Assembly: GCA_029876055.1 (NCBI GenBank)
Contig: CM056875.1
Location: 6,225,001-6,289,000 of the forward strand
Source: Madurella fahalii
Lineage: Eukaryota > Ascomycota > Sordariomycetes > Sordariales
Reading direction: 5' to 3'
Length of the DNA stretch: 64,000 bases
The notes under the pieces are model-generated. The model was not told where the DNA came from. It saw nothing but the letters and a program-made list of their open reading frames with translations, and ran no database searches. A program made the translations under genes and the position numbers. Each line of letters starts with the position of its first letter. The first letter of the stretch is position 1. Of the stretch, positions 45,830 to 57,347 are shown one piece after another.

Positions 45830-46845
45830 CTGACTTTGAGAGCGGCCCCTGACTCCCGCCCCTTGTTGATATCATCCAATATCTTCTGAGCTCCTGTCGC
45901 CGCCAGCTTCTCCGCCAGCCCCTTTCCCAAGTTCTCTGCCTCCGCCAAGGTTGTAACCTCGGCAGTCCTCTCTCCATCAACAGCTTCCTTCCCATCCAAG
46001 CTCACCACCGTCACTCGCAGCCGCAGCTTCTTCTTGCCGCCCTCCTCTACCCACGTCGTCTCCACGCCAATCGGCACACTGCAACCCCCCTCTAGAGTGC
46101 GCATGACACTCCGCTCCGCAAAGCACGCTATCATAGTCGGCGTGTCCTCCACAACCTTCAGCACTTCCAAAACTTTCTCATCCCCTTCACGCACCTCCAG
46201 CCCTAGCGCGCCCTGGCCAACCGCATGCAGCAGCCCGCCCTCCTCGGTCCCCGAATCCAAGAACTGCGCGATCCGCGCCCCAAAGTCCAGCCGCAACAAC
46301 CCGGCCGCGGCAAGGATGATGGCATCGTAGCCGTCCTCGTCGCACTTGCGCAAGCGCGTCTCGATGTTGCCCCGGACATCGCGGAACACGAGCCCGGGAT
46401 AGCGCCTCCTCAGCTGCGCGGCCCTCCGCACGCTGCTGGTGCCGACCACGCTGCCGTCCGGCAGGTCCGCCAGCCTCTTGTACCGCCCCTCGGCCGCGTG
46501 CTGCCGGCTGAAGACGACCACGTCCCGCGGGTCCTCCCGCGCCGTCACGCACCCCAGCACGCACCCCGCCGGCAGCGTCGTGGGCATGTCCTTGAGCGAG
46601 TGCACGATGACGTCCACCTCGCGCGACACCAGCTGGGCCTCCAGCTCCGACGTCCACAGCCCCTTGCCCAGCGCCGGCAGCGGCGTGGTCGTGTCGCGGT
46701 CGCCCATGGTCGCCATGGCGTGCACCTCGCACGTGACGTGGGGGTGGGCTCGCCGGAGGGTGTTGATGACGAGGTTGGTCTGGGCGAGAGCGAGGGAGGA
46801 GCGCCGGGTGCCCACGTGAATGGTGATGGGTTCAGGGGCGGCCAT
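45823..46845 (-). CDS. HEM3: Porphobilinogen deaminase (hydroxymethylbilane synthase)
   Basis: Polymerises four porphobilinogens into hydroxymethylbilane in haem biosynthesis, in the cytosol. A single exon from ATG 46845 (gaaaaaATGG), 340 residues, a normal length. Seen motifs: ITIHVGTRRSSLALAQTN at the N-terminus, VHSLKDMPTTLPAGCVLGCV, ARE-DPRDVVV, GTSSVRRAAQLRRRYPGL with the conserved arginines, FRDVRGNIETRLRK, and LEGGCSVPIGVE, whose cysteine carries the dipyrromethane cofactor. The open frame extends upstream without an ATG. The 3' end overlaps the extended H-protein frame by about 7 bp tail to tail. Confidence 0.96.
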   Translation of the reverse strand: MAAPEPITIHVGTRRSSLALAQTNLVINTLRRAHPHVTCEVHAMATMGDRDTTTPLPALGKGLWTSELEAQLVSREVDVIVHSLKDMPTTLPAGCVLGCVTAREDPRDVVVFSRQHAAEGRYKRLADLPDGSVVGTSSVRRAAQLRRRYPGLVFRDVRGNIETRLRKCDEDGYDAIILAAAGLLRLDFGARIAQFLDSGTEEGGLLHAVGQGALGLEVREGDEKVLEVLKVVEDTPTMIACFAERSVMRTLEGGCSVPIGVETTWVEEGGKKKLRLRVTVVSLDGKEAVDGERTAEVTTLAEAENLGKGLAEKLAATGAQKILDDINKGRESGAALKVSQ

Positions 46846-47895
46846 TTTTTCTGGTGTGTAAGGCAATGGAGGTAAAGAGCGGAGGTGGTGGTTTGACGAG
46901 CTCCGAGGTTCGGGAAGAGAAACTGGCCTCGGCGAAAGGGTTGCCGTTCGGCGGTATGAGGCTTGGAATTGGAAGGCGACAGGAAATGTGTTGTTCAACT
47001 AACCCCGCGCTCTCTACCTAGGTACTGCACTGTGGAGGAAGAGTCGGGAATTTTGTCATGGCGGGGCAGAGTTTTACCACAAGTACACAACTGTCAACGA
47101 GATGCGGGGGCGGGGTAATCATCAGATGCACCCCTGTTGACAACCCTGACGATCCCTGTTTAGGGGAGGACGCAGATGGGATACACCGAGTCTCGAGATT
47201 TATTATACACTAATCTTAACGCTGTCTTGACACCTATCTTCTAGGATATATATTGTTCATTACGGATGCTTTTACACTCCTGGTGGGTTTCGTCGAGCTT
47301 CCCCTCCACTCTACCAGTTCTCAACAAGCTTTTCCCCAAGACCATCCACTTTGAACAACGTCGGTCCTGCCCCTACTGGACCTGGCAATACAGGCACCTC
47401 TCTCCTTTGAGCAAAAAATTGCTCGAGCACTTGGTCTATCGTGACGTGACATTCGTGCCCGAGCCGGCGAGGGCTTCTTGAATTTGTCTCAGGCAGGTGG
47501 GTGCACCTTGGTGTTTTGGTTTGGATGCTTTGCTCAGAAGCCGAATGTTCAGACAATATCGAATGTCCCACTGTCAACAACTGCTCTGGGTTCTTGCTTT
47601 TTCTGACAGCGTCCAGTCCGCGGAGTTTCAAGGCAGTCCCGTGATAGGCGGTGCTCCCTAGTCCTATTCCTGGGAGTCGACATGCGCGAACCCGAGCGAT
47701 GGTCAGGATGCTAGCGCCCAGGCGCCCGTTGACACATCATGGCCTTGTAGCCGCTTCAGAGATATAGAGCAGGTCCCGCGGCCCCTGGCTCAATCTTACC
47801 CCGGCGTTGCGCATGATTCTCGCTCATTTGCTAGGAACGGCCGTCATCCATGCTATCGGATTCGATGATAGTAGTAAGGATCAGAGCCCTGCGGC
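46846..47895. other. Intergenic region upstream of HEM3
   Basis: About 1 kb; no recognised coding or RNA gene. It would include the HEM3 promoter and the flank of the broken PLAC8-like gene. Confidence 0.55.
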
Positions 47896-48539
47896 CTAGA
47901 AACTCCCGTGTTTTGGTGGGGCTGGCGATATGTGGCGTCCGAGGTAGTTGCCAACGCGCAGGCTTGGGGCCTCACCCGGTCTGGACGTTGTCGCACGCGG
48001 CTTCAAGTTATTTGCATCGTCGGTAGGCAATGCGAAAAGCGGCCGGTACACATTTTCGCTGGAGGATATCGGCCTCCGCGGCCCTTCTAGCTCATGTTTC
48101 TCAGCCTCGCGGGAGAGAACCTCTTGCTTACTCCGGCTCAGGGGGCACCCTGGACAGAAGATGCCCGCCAGCACTTCGAAACACGGGTCGCCCGGGATAC
48201 CGTATGTTAACCGAATACGTTTGGCTTGCTTGGCGATGTTGACGCCACTCCCGATATCTTGAATGATCGTCAGCCGCTTCGACAAACAATTAAGTGAAGC
48301 TAAAGATCTTACCCAAGGTGCTGATACAGAGATAGAAATGCTAGCAGCATTTCTTGCTGCACACTGGGAGACCCGAGAGGTCCACCGGTTCTTCCTGGTG
48401 ATCTAGCTGCTGTAAGCGGTTCTGTGTACGGCTGAACTGGTGGCGTGAAAGAAAAACGGGATCTTAGACAAGCGCAAATGTCTCCGGTGTCATACAGGCT
48501 ATGCCTCTAGCTCTCGCTCTCGGTGTTTCTTGACGCCAT
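47896..48539 (-). pseudogene. Decayed PLAC8-like cysteine-rich gene
   Basis: Minus-strand pieces resemble the PLAC8 family, small cysteine-rich membrane-associated proteins. From ATG 48539 the frame hits a stop after ten codons, then continues as YDTGDICACLRS, which resembles the GDC..CL.S start of PLAC8. A frame change near 48440 leads to RTQNRLQQL, then VCSKKCC, an in-frame TAG, HFYLCISTL, a probable intron (donor GTAAGA near 48316), and IAKQAKRIRLTYGIPG followed by LAGIFCPGCPLSRSKQEV. The last part, ending at 47896, is the best match (R..YGI.G ... CP.C.L.R...EV). Two stops, a frame shift and loss of expected CFCPC cysteines argue for a dead gene. It could instead be a live gene with introns I mis-set. 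Confidence 0.4.
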
Positions 48540-49005
48540 CACGCCGCCGGCCGGCTATTTTAATGGTCGCGGGAGGACAGAGTAAATGAATGACTCGACG
48601 CTGTGAGGAGCCGGGGCCGAATTCTGGACCGCAACAAAATGTTGACCTTGGTATTCGTTTTGAATGTCGTGCGAGGCCTACGTAAGATAACTCATGCTCC
48701 AGCTTCGGAATGGAATTGATATTGGCCGGACTCCCGGGGGAATTTTTGTTGCGGTAGGTACTTTTGGGTTCGTCGACACTGTAAGCGGCTACCGAAGTAG
48801 TTTGATCCCTTCCGAATCCAAGATCTATTGGTCAAGTGAGAAAGGAGGAGACGTAATTTCCAACTTTAGGCTTGATAGTTGCAACGTAGTTTCCATTGGG
48901 CCTACTTAGTACAGCGCAAATCCGGCTTCTGCCGGCTCCAGATCTCCGATTGATGAAGCATGGCAGTTCAATGCAAAATTCACTACCTCCCCTAGGCGAT
49001 GTCGC
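48540..49005. other. Intergenic region
   Basis: About 470 bp with no recognised feature. Confidence 0.5.
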
Positions 49006-49718
49006 CTACTTCTCGGTGGGGTCAACTCGCTGAGAGTCAGGTTTGTCGGTAAGCTTCTGGGCTTGCTAAGGCATAGAAAGTGTCAGTAACAACTAGAGCT
49101 TCGGCAATAATCCCGCAACTCACGTTTTCGTGGGAGTCATCCATCGTCTTGGACTGGCCATCGGTAGAGCTTGACGCGGTATCATGCTCGACGTTGCTTG
49201 AGCTCTTGGAGTTCTCAGTTTCTCCTTGCTGGTTGTCTTGTGGCTTAGCCGTCTCCTCCTTGGACTCATTAGCTTCGCCTTGCTGCTCGCTCTGTTGTTT
49301 AGATGCGTCCTCGCCCGATGCTTCGGCCTTGGACTCAGTCTCGGATGCCTTTTCTTCGTGCTCTGCTTGTCCTTTTCCATGACTGTCGTGGCTATCATGG
49401 CTTGGTTTCGGGGCGCTGCTTCTCCTCAGGTAGATGAGACCTGGAATTGTGACAGCTACAGCGGCAATCTGCCTGGAAGGGCGATGCAAAAAGTTGTTGT
49501 TAGTTCTGACGGAGGTACCGGGCTATTTAAAACTTGCTCGCTGCCAGGGTGCGACGACCATCACAGGCTTACCATGGCGTGTCATTGGACTTTGCAGCGT
49601 GGGCCTGACTGCTGGCATAGCCTCGCCGACCGAGCGGCCGAGTCAATTGCGATGGGCCATGTCGACGGAGACATGCCCGGACACTTGGGCGCAGTACGAA
49701 GGCTCTGCCCGCAACCAT
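49006..49718 (-). CDS. Small mitochondrial membrane protein of unknown function
   Basis: Exons 49573-49718, 49124-49472 and 49006-49065 (introns 49473-49572 and 49066-49123, the latter with branch TTACTGACAC) give 184 residues. The N-terminus MVAGRAFVLRPSVRACLRRH with later RRGYASS is a classic cleavable mitochondrial presequence. After AKSNDTPW comes a single hydrophobic helix QIAAVAVTIPGLIYLRR, followed by a highly charged, low-complexity tail rich in Glu, Lys, Ser and Gln, with HDSHDSHGK near its start. I recall proteins of this layout as conserved hypothetical mitochondrial proteins of filamentous ascomycetes; no function is known to me. An upstream in-frame methionine (MQVGKGH) is possible, but the chosen start gives the presequence at the N-terminus. 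Confidence 0.75.
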
Positions 49719-50821
49719 TGCTTCCCGCTGTTCGGTGGGAACTTCGAATACGCCTGCAAATTGGCAATGGGATCCCGGAAACGTGTCCGTGATGTTTGCG
49801 GAGAAAGACCAGCCACCCCAATTAGTTGATCGGGAACTCTTGTGTCCTTTTCCGACCTGCATGGCTGGGCTATGACGTACATGCAGCAGGTGGTTCAAAC
49901 GGTGGGAACCGGCTAATAGGCACCTCAGCACGTCCCCGTTCCCGCAATGTCACTATCTAGAGCATCGGACAGACATATGGTCTCGGGCTGTATACAAGAA
50001 CTCCTACGGGATTTAAGAATTTCGCTATGGTCTCTTCCATATATTGATCGTCTGCCAACCATTTTGCTGTTGAGAGACTGGAGGCTGAAAGACTGCCAAG
50101 AAACCGCCTCGACGGCAAGCATCGTCTGGGGCGCGCTAGCGTTTGCTCCACTCAATTTGTCCCGGATCTCGGTACTTTTAAGGCAGGGCTGCGTGTAAGG
50201 TATCTGTGCCTCTGTTGTATCAACCGGCTTAGAGTTCATATGTAAGCCGGTTAAGAAAAATAGCGCTAAAATCATGTGATACTTTGCTGCATCAATAGAC
50301 GCAAAATTGTCCACATTGCAGGACCAGTAGGCACATAACTCCTCTACGCGTTTGGACCTTGGGAATGAGCGGATACAGGTACCGAAGCACCCTGCACACC
50401 CTCCGCTCCAAGCTCCGTTTTGGGGCTTGGTGGCTCGTGCTTGAGCCCCGCAGGCAATCCCATGTCCTGCCCCACCAACATCCCCCTCTTCTCCACAACT
50501 CAACTCGAAGCTGCCTGATCCATCTTCCGCGGGGCAAAGTGAACCGATCTCCAGAAGACCTTCATCGGCGCTCTAGAGACGAGGCTGCTTTCCCTAGAGC
50601 GAGCTGGGTCACTCAAGATCGATATATTCGGTATATCAGCTATTACCGCACCCATCAGTGAGTCTCGACCTCGGTCTTTCCTCGTTCCTGACATGGCAGA
50701 ATCCGGATGGGGTTCGACCTGCACATGCGTGGTGCTAATCGCTTCGAGAAACAGACTCCGACGACCAGATCCTTGACTGTGCGATTGCAGCTTACCCATT
50801 GGTCTCGGCAACAAAGTCATC
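49719..50821. promoter_or_regulatory. Divergent promoter region, mitochondrial protein and CAND1
   Basis: About 1.1 kb between divergent starts; short open frames only, none recognised. Confidence 0.55.
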
Positions 50822-53800
50822 ATGGCGACGACCATCCCGGCGAATCCGACCCCGCAGACGGTCAGCCAACTTCTTACCAAGATCGCTGACCCAGACCCCG
50901 ATTTCCGGTTTATGGCCCTCAACGATCTCCTAACTGTATTCACCATCGCTAAGAATGATTTTCTGAATCATGACTATAACACGGCATCACGCACCGTTGA
51001 TCACATTGTGCGGGCTCTGGATGATCAGAATGGGGAGGTTCAGAACCAGGCAATAAAATGGTACTGCCAAAATCTCCCAAGAATTACCTTGGCGGCCACG
51101 TCTAACGCGTTCTATATAGCCTAGGCCCGTTGGTAAAGAAGGTCACACCCCAATTAATTGTACCGATGATGGAGAAGCTCTGCAGCTTGAAGCTCAAGAA
51201 CTCAGTTGACAACTCCATCCCCTCGCTTGCCATACGGGCTGTAGTGGAAGCGCTTCCCCGTCCGGTCCCCGGTATAACACCGACTAAAGAGGTCAACGAG
51301 GCATACGCCAACATCAGCAGAGTACTCATCCCCCGATTTATCGGGCGGTCTGCTTCTGCTGGAAAGAGCGTCCCTGGTCTCCTGGATGCCGAGGACCCCA
51401 ATTCTGATTCCGTTGATGTGCTGATAGAGGTTGTGAGGTGCTTCGGACCCATGCTTCAGCTATTCGAGATCGAGGCCCTACATGGTGCTGTCGTTGCGCT
51501 CCTGGATAAGGATAAGGGCAATTCCGTTGTCAAGAAGAGGGCAGTCGTCGCAATCTCGATGCTCGCCCACTACCTTTCTGACGATCTATTGGCCAACTTC
51601 CTCATGCGCACCGTTGAGGTGCTGAACCATTCGCAGCTGAAGCAAACAACCCGCCGTCTCTATATAACCATTCTTGGCTCAATGGCTCGATCAATCCCCT
51701 ACCGATTCGGGCAGCATCTCCATATCTTAGGCCCTCTGGTTCTGAGAGTGCTGAGCGACGAGGAACTCGAGACCAAACATGAAGAGATCAGCGAGGGCGG
51801 AGAGGCTGCTTTTGAGTTTAGCGAGGTTCGAGAAGCTGCATTAGTTGCGTTGGAAGCTTTCCTCTCGTCTTGCCCAACGCAAATGCGCCCGTTCACTGAC
51901 GATGCCATCGGGGCGTGCCTCCGATACCTCAAATTTGACCCCAACTATGCTTTCGATGAGGATGAGGACATGGAACCCGAAGAAGAGGACGAAGATGACC
52001 TGGAGGAAGACGATGAATTCGAGGGCGGTGGAGGCTTTGACGACGATGATGATGCTAGCTGGAAGGTCCGGCGCTGCGCGGCGAAAGCATTGCACACCAT
52101 CATCTCAACGAGGAGCAGCGGCGACCTTCTCGATAGCGGTGTTCTCTACGGTATGGTCGCTCCAGCTCTTGTCAAGCGGTTTGACGAGCGTGAAGAGAAC
52201 GTGCGCCTCGAAATCTTGTCAGCAATGGCTTTGCTCGTGCGGAAGACCGGAGAGGGGGTGATACCCGAATTTTCTATCGACAATGGCCAGAGCGAATACC
52301 TAAACCAGTTACCGCCGAGTAGGAAGAGAAGGCGACAGAGCAGTGCCGGCGGTGCCTCTTCTTTTGCTCTTACCATCGGTTCTTCCGACCTGTCAGGCAC
52401 TGGTCTCACATCGCCGACCATGGAAAAGGTTCCCGCGACGGGCCCGCGTGCCGACCTCGCCGGCCTCACCCCAACAATCATCAAATCCCTGGCCAAACTG
52501 CTCAAGGGAAAGCTTATTCCTACTAAACAGGCTTCCATTAGTCTACTGGACGATATGATATCCGTCCAGAGGGGCGGCCTTGCGCCATATTTTGATCAGA
52601 TCGTCGGCCCGATCATAGAGGCCATCAAGCCCTCGAGTATCGCGTCTACCTCAGCATCACTGTCGTCCGCTGGTGGTAGCGCTTCTGCCACTGCCACTAC
52701 GCTGAGAATGGCTGCACTTCGCCTAACTAGCAATATTGCAAAGAACCACTCTTCGACCGTGCTGCAGCCTCACCTGCCAAAGCTCGTCGCCGGTGTGGTC
52801 GCCGCCGCCCATGATCGGTTCTACAAGATCTCCAGTGAAGCTATTCAGACAGCCGAGGAGATTGTCAAAGCCATCACCCCTCCGCGATCTCGTATGACGG
52901 CCCAGAAATTCAAAGGAGAGCTCCTGAAGCTCTATGACGTGCTCATCGACCGAGCGACGGCCAACGATGCTGACGCTGAAGTACGCCAAAAGGCTATCCA
53001 CGCGCTCGGTACGCTTTTGGCCCGAACAACCGGAACCGAGGGCTCGGCTTTGCTGCCCGACGACAAGCGCAAGGTCGCCCTTAGCTGCCTTCTTGAGAGG
53101 CTCAAGAACGAGACAACTAGGCTGGCAGCAGTTAGAGCTGTAGACACCGCCGCTGCGATGTCGCTTGGTGCCATCCAATTTGAGCCACAATGGATTCGCC
53201 AGGTTGTGGTGGAGTTGGCGTCCCAATTGCGCAAATCGAACCGGGCATTGAGAGGATCGAGCATTATGGCACTAAAGCACTTGACGCTGTCCCCGGCCAC
53301 CAATGGCGCTTTGGACAAGGCAACTGTCCAGAGCATCGTGGCGGCACTGATCCCGGCCATCAATACTAATGATGCGCAGCTCCTCGGCCCGGGGCTTCTT
53401 GTGCTCGCACGCCTCACACAGGAGACACCGGACATTGTTATGACGCCGCAAGTCATCGGAGCACTCTGCAGCCTGCTTCAAACAACTGTTGCGGGAACTG
53501 TCCTCGACTCTCTGATAGTCCTCGTTACTCACGCGGGCCAGATGGGCCAAGGGAAACCCCTCATGGAGGGATTGCTGCAAGATGTCGGCGTTGCCGGTGA
53601 CCCTTCTGTTGTCGGCAAAGTCATTGGCACGCTTCTTGTTGCCAGTGGCGATTCGGCTGGGGTAACATTGGATAGCTTCGTCCAAGAGGTCAAGGCAAAC
53701 TCAGGGGACCAGGTCAGAGCGAGTCTGGCGCTTGCCGTTATCGGGGAGGCCGGATTGCGGCTCGGGAGCAAGTTTCCGGTCCCGCCGTCTCTATTCCTGG

Positions 53801-55031
53801 AGCAATTCACCAACGAATACGACAAGGTGTCGGTGTCAGCGGCGGTCGCTCTCGGCCGAGCCGGTGCTGGGAACGTCTCTGTCTATCTCCCAGTCATTCT
53901 CCAGTCGATGAAGCACAAGGGTAGCACGCAATATCTGTTGCTGCAGTCGATCAAGGAGGTCCTTCAGCAAGCTGCGGTCTCTTCGGCCTCCATTGGCCAA
54001 TTTTCCGCGTCGATTTGGGACGAGATTCTTGCTGCTACTGACACCGAGGACAACAAGGCTGTTTGTGCGGAATGCGTAGGGCGCATGGTGATTATTGATC
54101 CAAAGACTTATATGCCCAAGCTGGAGGTTAGTCACATCCTCTCCGCAAAATCCTCTACGAAGAATGCTAATTGATCTTAGTCTTTGCTGAAGAATGAATC
54201 GCCGGTCCTGAGGGCCATCGCTGTCCAGGCCCTGCGGTACACTTTGCCCGACGAGAATGAGGCATTCGATGCAGTCCTCAAGAATTCCCTTGTCGACATG
54301 CTAAAGACGGTCTTGAGTGATCCCGAGATGGAGATCCGGCGCCATGCCATGTCCACGCTGACCTCGGCGGCGCACAACAAGCCTGAGCTCATCTTGGGCC
54401 ATCTCAACCAGCTGATGCCGAGGGTCATGGAGGAGACGGTTATCAAACAGGAGCTTGTCCGGGAGGTCCAGATGGGTCCGTTCAAACACATCATTGACGA
54501 TGGTTTGGAAGTGAGGAAGGTGCGTGCGAACTGTAGCCTCCGTATTAACTTGAACCTGCTGACACGCGGCGGGATTAGGCGGCCTACGAGACTCTTTATG
54601 CGCTCATGGAGACAGCGTTCTCGCGGGTCAGCATCATTGATCTCTACGAGCGGATCGTCGCCGGCCTCTCAGATGACAACGACATCCGGGCTCTCTGCAA
54701 CTTTATGGTGTCGAAACTGATCTATATGGATCCTGATGAGACGACGCGGCGACTTGACTCCATTGCCGAGGCCTTCAGGAAGACCTTGTCCCACAAGCTC
54801 AAGGATAATGCCGTCAAGCAGGAGATTGAGAAGCAAGACGAAGCTAACAAGGCGGTCCTGCGGGTCACTCTCTTGCTGGGTGACAAGCTGAAAGCGGGGA
54901 TCAACATGGCGGGCGGCGCTGGTGCCGGTGCTTCCAGCCAAGTGTGGACCAACTACTGGGAGTGGGTGAACAGGGACTTCGCGAGTCAGCTCAAGAGCAT
55001 CCGCGAGGAGATTGGTTCTACTGCCACCTAG
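50822..55031 (+). CDS. CAND1: CAND1/TIP120, cullin exchange factor
   Basis: Binds unneddylated cullins and exchanges substrate receptors of SCF-type ubiquitin ligases. Exons 50822-51060, 51120-54126, 54181-54519 and 54579-55031 give 1345 residues, near the usual length; introns are 54-59 bp. The start MATTIPANPTPQTVSQLLTK leads into HEAT repeats (DPDPDFRFMALNDLL, GEVQNQAIKCLGPLVKKV), which continue throughout. A very acidic loop (EDEDMEPEEEDEDDLEEDDE, near residue 360) followed by SWKVRRCAAKALHTII is a CAND1 hallmark. The C-terminal TIP120 region is present (EVSHILSAK-type intron reads removed; SLLKNESPVLRAIAVQALRY, GPFKHIIDDGLEVRKAAYET, RALCNFMVSKL). A Ser-rich insert lies near residue 480. 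The first intron must be removed to avoid a stop at 51122. Confidence 0.95.
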
Positions 55032-55554
55032 GAGATCGGGAGAGATTGACACGGCAGCGACATGGTAATGTGCGACTAGGAATTGGGTGGAAAGGAATAG
55101 AATAGTTCGGGCCAAGAAAAAAGCATTCATAACAATAATGGGCACGGCAATAAGAAGCCTCTGATAACCAACCGATGAGATCCATAAAGAGAGGTCATAT
55201 GGCGAGGGCTCGTGATATCGTAGCATGAGGAGTAAGGTATTAGGATACTGGTTCGCTATAGAAACTGATGTTTGAGATGATGGTGATGTTCCGCCATCCT
55301 CGAGTTACCTGGTGCTTTTCGAGATGATCTGAGAGGGAGGGTTAGGGTTGATCAGCGAAACCCCACATCCGCAGGGATCATGTCAGGGTGAGTGGGCCTT
55401 ATCGGTTCATGGTGGCTCTGGTTTCCCCCAGATCAACCCTGCCCAAAACGCCAATGGGGTGAATGACATTAGAGCGGCCGGAAAACGAATCGCCAGACCT
55501 GACGGGAAAATCAGCAACCGTGCTATCGCAGCCCAGCGGCAGCAGATTATCATC
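55032..55554. other. Intergenic region, CAND1 3' flank and TRS31 upstream
   Basis: About 520 bp; no separate gene recognised. The TRS31 frame is open upstream of the chosen ATG to about 55348, so a longer N-terminus is possible. Confidence 0.5.
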
Positions 55555-56373
55555 ATGGCGCACATGGCGCCGGGCAAGGCGTCAACGATCAAGGAGCAGG
55601 CGGGTCTCCGGTATCCGTCCAACGGCAAGACCATTTACCACCGGCCGCTGAACCGCAGCAAGACGGCCGAGCTTAGCCAGGCGAGCTTTGCGTACCTGTT
55701 TTCCGAGATGGTGAGCTACGCGCAGAGGAGGGTGACGGGGATCCAAGATTTGGAGAAACGGTACGGTTTTTTATTATTATTATTATTATATTATATTATT
55801 TTGTCCTCGCACCGTTTCCCAAGCCCGAGAAAAAAGAAAAAAACAAGGACAAGAAGAAGAAATATGAAGGCTAACCTAAGGGGGCCCTCCGGGAACGCGG
55901 GGGCCACACGCTACAACAACAGGCTCAACCTCCAGGGCCACCCGATTGGGCTCAAGCTGCTGGACTTGCTGCTGACGCGCGAGCCGGCGCGGTCGCAGAC
56001 GCGGCCGCTGACCATCATCGCGCTGCTGCACTTCATCAAGATCAGCCTGTGGACGCACCTGTTTGGGCGGCAGGCGGACCGCCTCGAGAAGAGCTCGGAC
56101 CCGGACGCCCCGGACGAGTACATGATCATCGACAACGAGCCCCTCGTCAACGCCTACGTCAGCGTCCCCCGCGAGATGAGCCAGCTCAACTGCGCCGCCT
56201 TCGTCGCCGGCATCGTCGAGGGCGTCTGCGACGGCGCCGTCTTCCCCGCCCGCGTCACGGCCCACACCGTCGGCGGCAAGGAGGAGGGCGAGATGTGGCC
56301 CGGCAAGACGGTGTTTCTGGTCAAGTTTGAGCCCGAGGTTTTGGAGCGGGAGGCGTTGATTGGGAAGGGGTAA
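55555..56373 (+). CDS. TRS31: TRAPP complex subunit TRS31 (TRAPPC5)
   Basis: A Bet3-fold core subunit of the TRAPP tethering complexes, which act as the exchange factor for Ypt1 at the Golgi. Exons 55555-55760 and 55923-56373 (162-bp intron) give 218 residues. RYPSNGKTIYHRPLNRSKTA, then ELSQASFAYLFSEMVSYAQR, RLNLQGHPIGLKLLDLLLTR, FIKISLWTHLFGRQADRLEK, EYMIIDNEPLVNAYVSVPRE and NCAAFVAGIVEGVCDGAVFP are all conserved TRS31 blocks. The intron contains an ATT-rich repeat. The start at 55555 (atcATGGCG) is one of several in-frame possibilities; the conserved part begins about 20 residues later. No membrane segment is seen. Confidence 0.93.
   Translation: MAHMAPGKASTIKEQAGLRYPSNGKTIYHRPLNRSKTAELSQASFAYLFSEMVSYAQRRVTGIQDLEKRYGFLLLLLLYYIILSSHRFPSPRKKKKTRTRRRNMKANLRGPSGNAGATRYNNRLNLQGHPIGLKLLDLLLTREPARSQTRPLTIIALLHFIKISLWTHLFGRQADRLEKSSDPDAPDEYMIIDNEPLVNAYVSVPREMSQLNCAAFVAGIVEGVCDGAVFPARVTAHTVGGKEEGEMWPGKTVFLVKFEPEVLEREALIGKG
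55767..55801. repeat. ATT-rich microsatellite inside the TRS31 intron
   Basis: (TTA)n with TATATTA interruptions just downstream of the donor GTACGG. Confidence 0.85.
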
Positions 56374-56746
56374 AGGTCAGAAGCGGTCGTCATAAAAGAA
56401 ATATGGGTCGGATATCCAGGGATTGTTGGGTGGGTTTGGACTCTGCATAATGGTTTGGCGTTTTGGAGGGGGGTTATCTTTAAAGGGGAAAGGTGGGAAT
56501 GGCGGTTCCGTTTCTTGCTGCTTTTAGAGAGAGGCTGGCAGGGTCAAAGTGTGGCATTGATATCCAATATTAGGGCTGCAGAGAGAGTCGCTGGACAAAG
56601 ACTGAGGTGAAAGTGAACGAGTAATGGGTATTCCTATCGTGAGCGCCCCCCGTCCATGAACGCCGCCTGTAATGCAATGATCATCATACCATGCCCCCTT
56701 TCCCCGTTCCCCGATCAACGCCTAGGAAAGCCAGTCCCGGCTGCTG
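56374..56746. other. Convergent 3' intergenic region after TRS31
   Basis: About 370 bp between converging stops; nothing recognised. Confidence 0.55.
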
Positions 56747-57347
56747 TCAGCGCGGCAATCCCTTGTACTGGCTTCCCGGCCCACCCCTCCGCTTCCCCCC
56801 AGCGCGCCCCTTCGGCGTTGACCCCGTGCTCGGACCGCGCGTCATCAACTCACCCAGGCCGAGATCTTTCCACGCCGGTTCCCGTACCTTCTGCGTAGCC
56901 TTTTGTATGCCAAAGGCGGCGTGCTGGTCGGGCACCACGTCGTCCTCGTCTTCTGGGTTGATGGGCTGCAGGTGGGGCGGCACGTAGATATCGTCGGCGG
57001 GCAGCTTGTCCTTGCAAAAGTCCTCAAACAGGTCGGCGTCGCGCGGACGCTGCATGTGGATGTACGTGTACGACGCGTCTTTGTTCTGTAGAGCGCATTA
57101 GAATATAGGCGTGAAGGTGGAAGATTGTTTGTTTGACAGAGCAGTGTTGGGAGGTGGATGTGCTGGAGTTGGTTACCATTGTAGGACAGATCGGAGCGCG
57201 GGCGAAGGAATGAGGCGGTTTCGTCGGATCGGGTTTTTGCGACGCCGTAGTCGCAGGTCCAGTCGAGCCGGCGCTGGAGCTGAGTGGAATGCTGGCCCCC
57301 GGAGGTTCTGGCGAGCTGCTGGACGACGAACCGGTGGGACGGTCCAT
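56747..57347 (-). CDS. Conserved hypothetical fungal protein
   Basis: Exons 57177-57347 and 56747-57085 (91-bp intron, donor GTAACC, acceptor CTCTACAG) give 169 residues. I do not recognise a named family. Exon 1 is Ser/Pro-rich (MDRPTGSSSSSSPEPPG) and ends ARAPICPTM; exon 2 carries the ordered-looking part NKDASYTYIHMQRPRDADLF, then EDFCKDKLPADDIYVPPHLQ and an acidic stretch, then DQHAAFGIQKATQKVREPAW, and ends in a basic Gly/Arg/Lys-rich tail. The good start context (agaATGG) and strong amino-acid bias against the other frames support it. No signal peptide or membrane segment. The CPTM and FCKDK cysteines might bind metal, but there is no clear motif. Confidence 0.65.

Noticed and set aside
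46225..46875. A 216-codon plus-strand frame opposite HEM3
   Set aside because: Shadow frame rich in Arg/His/Pro; HEM3 is secure on the minus strand.
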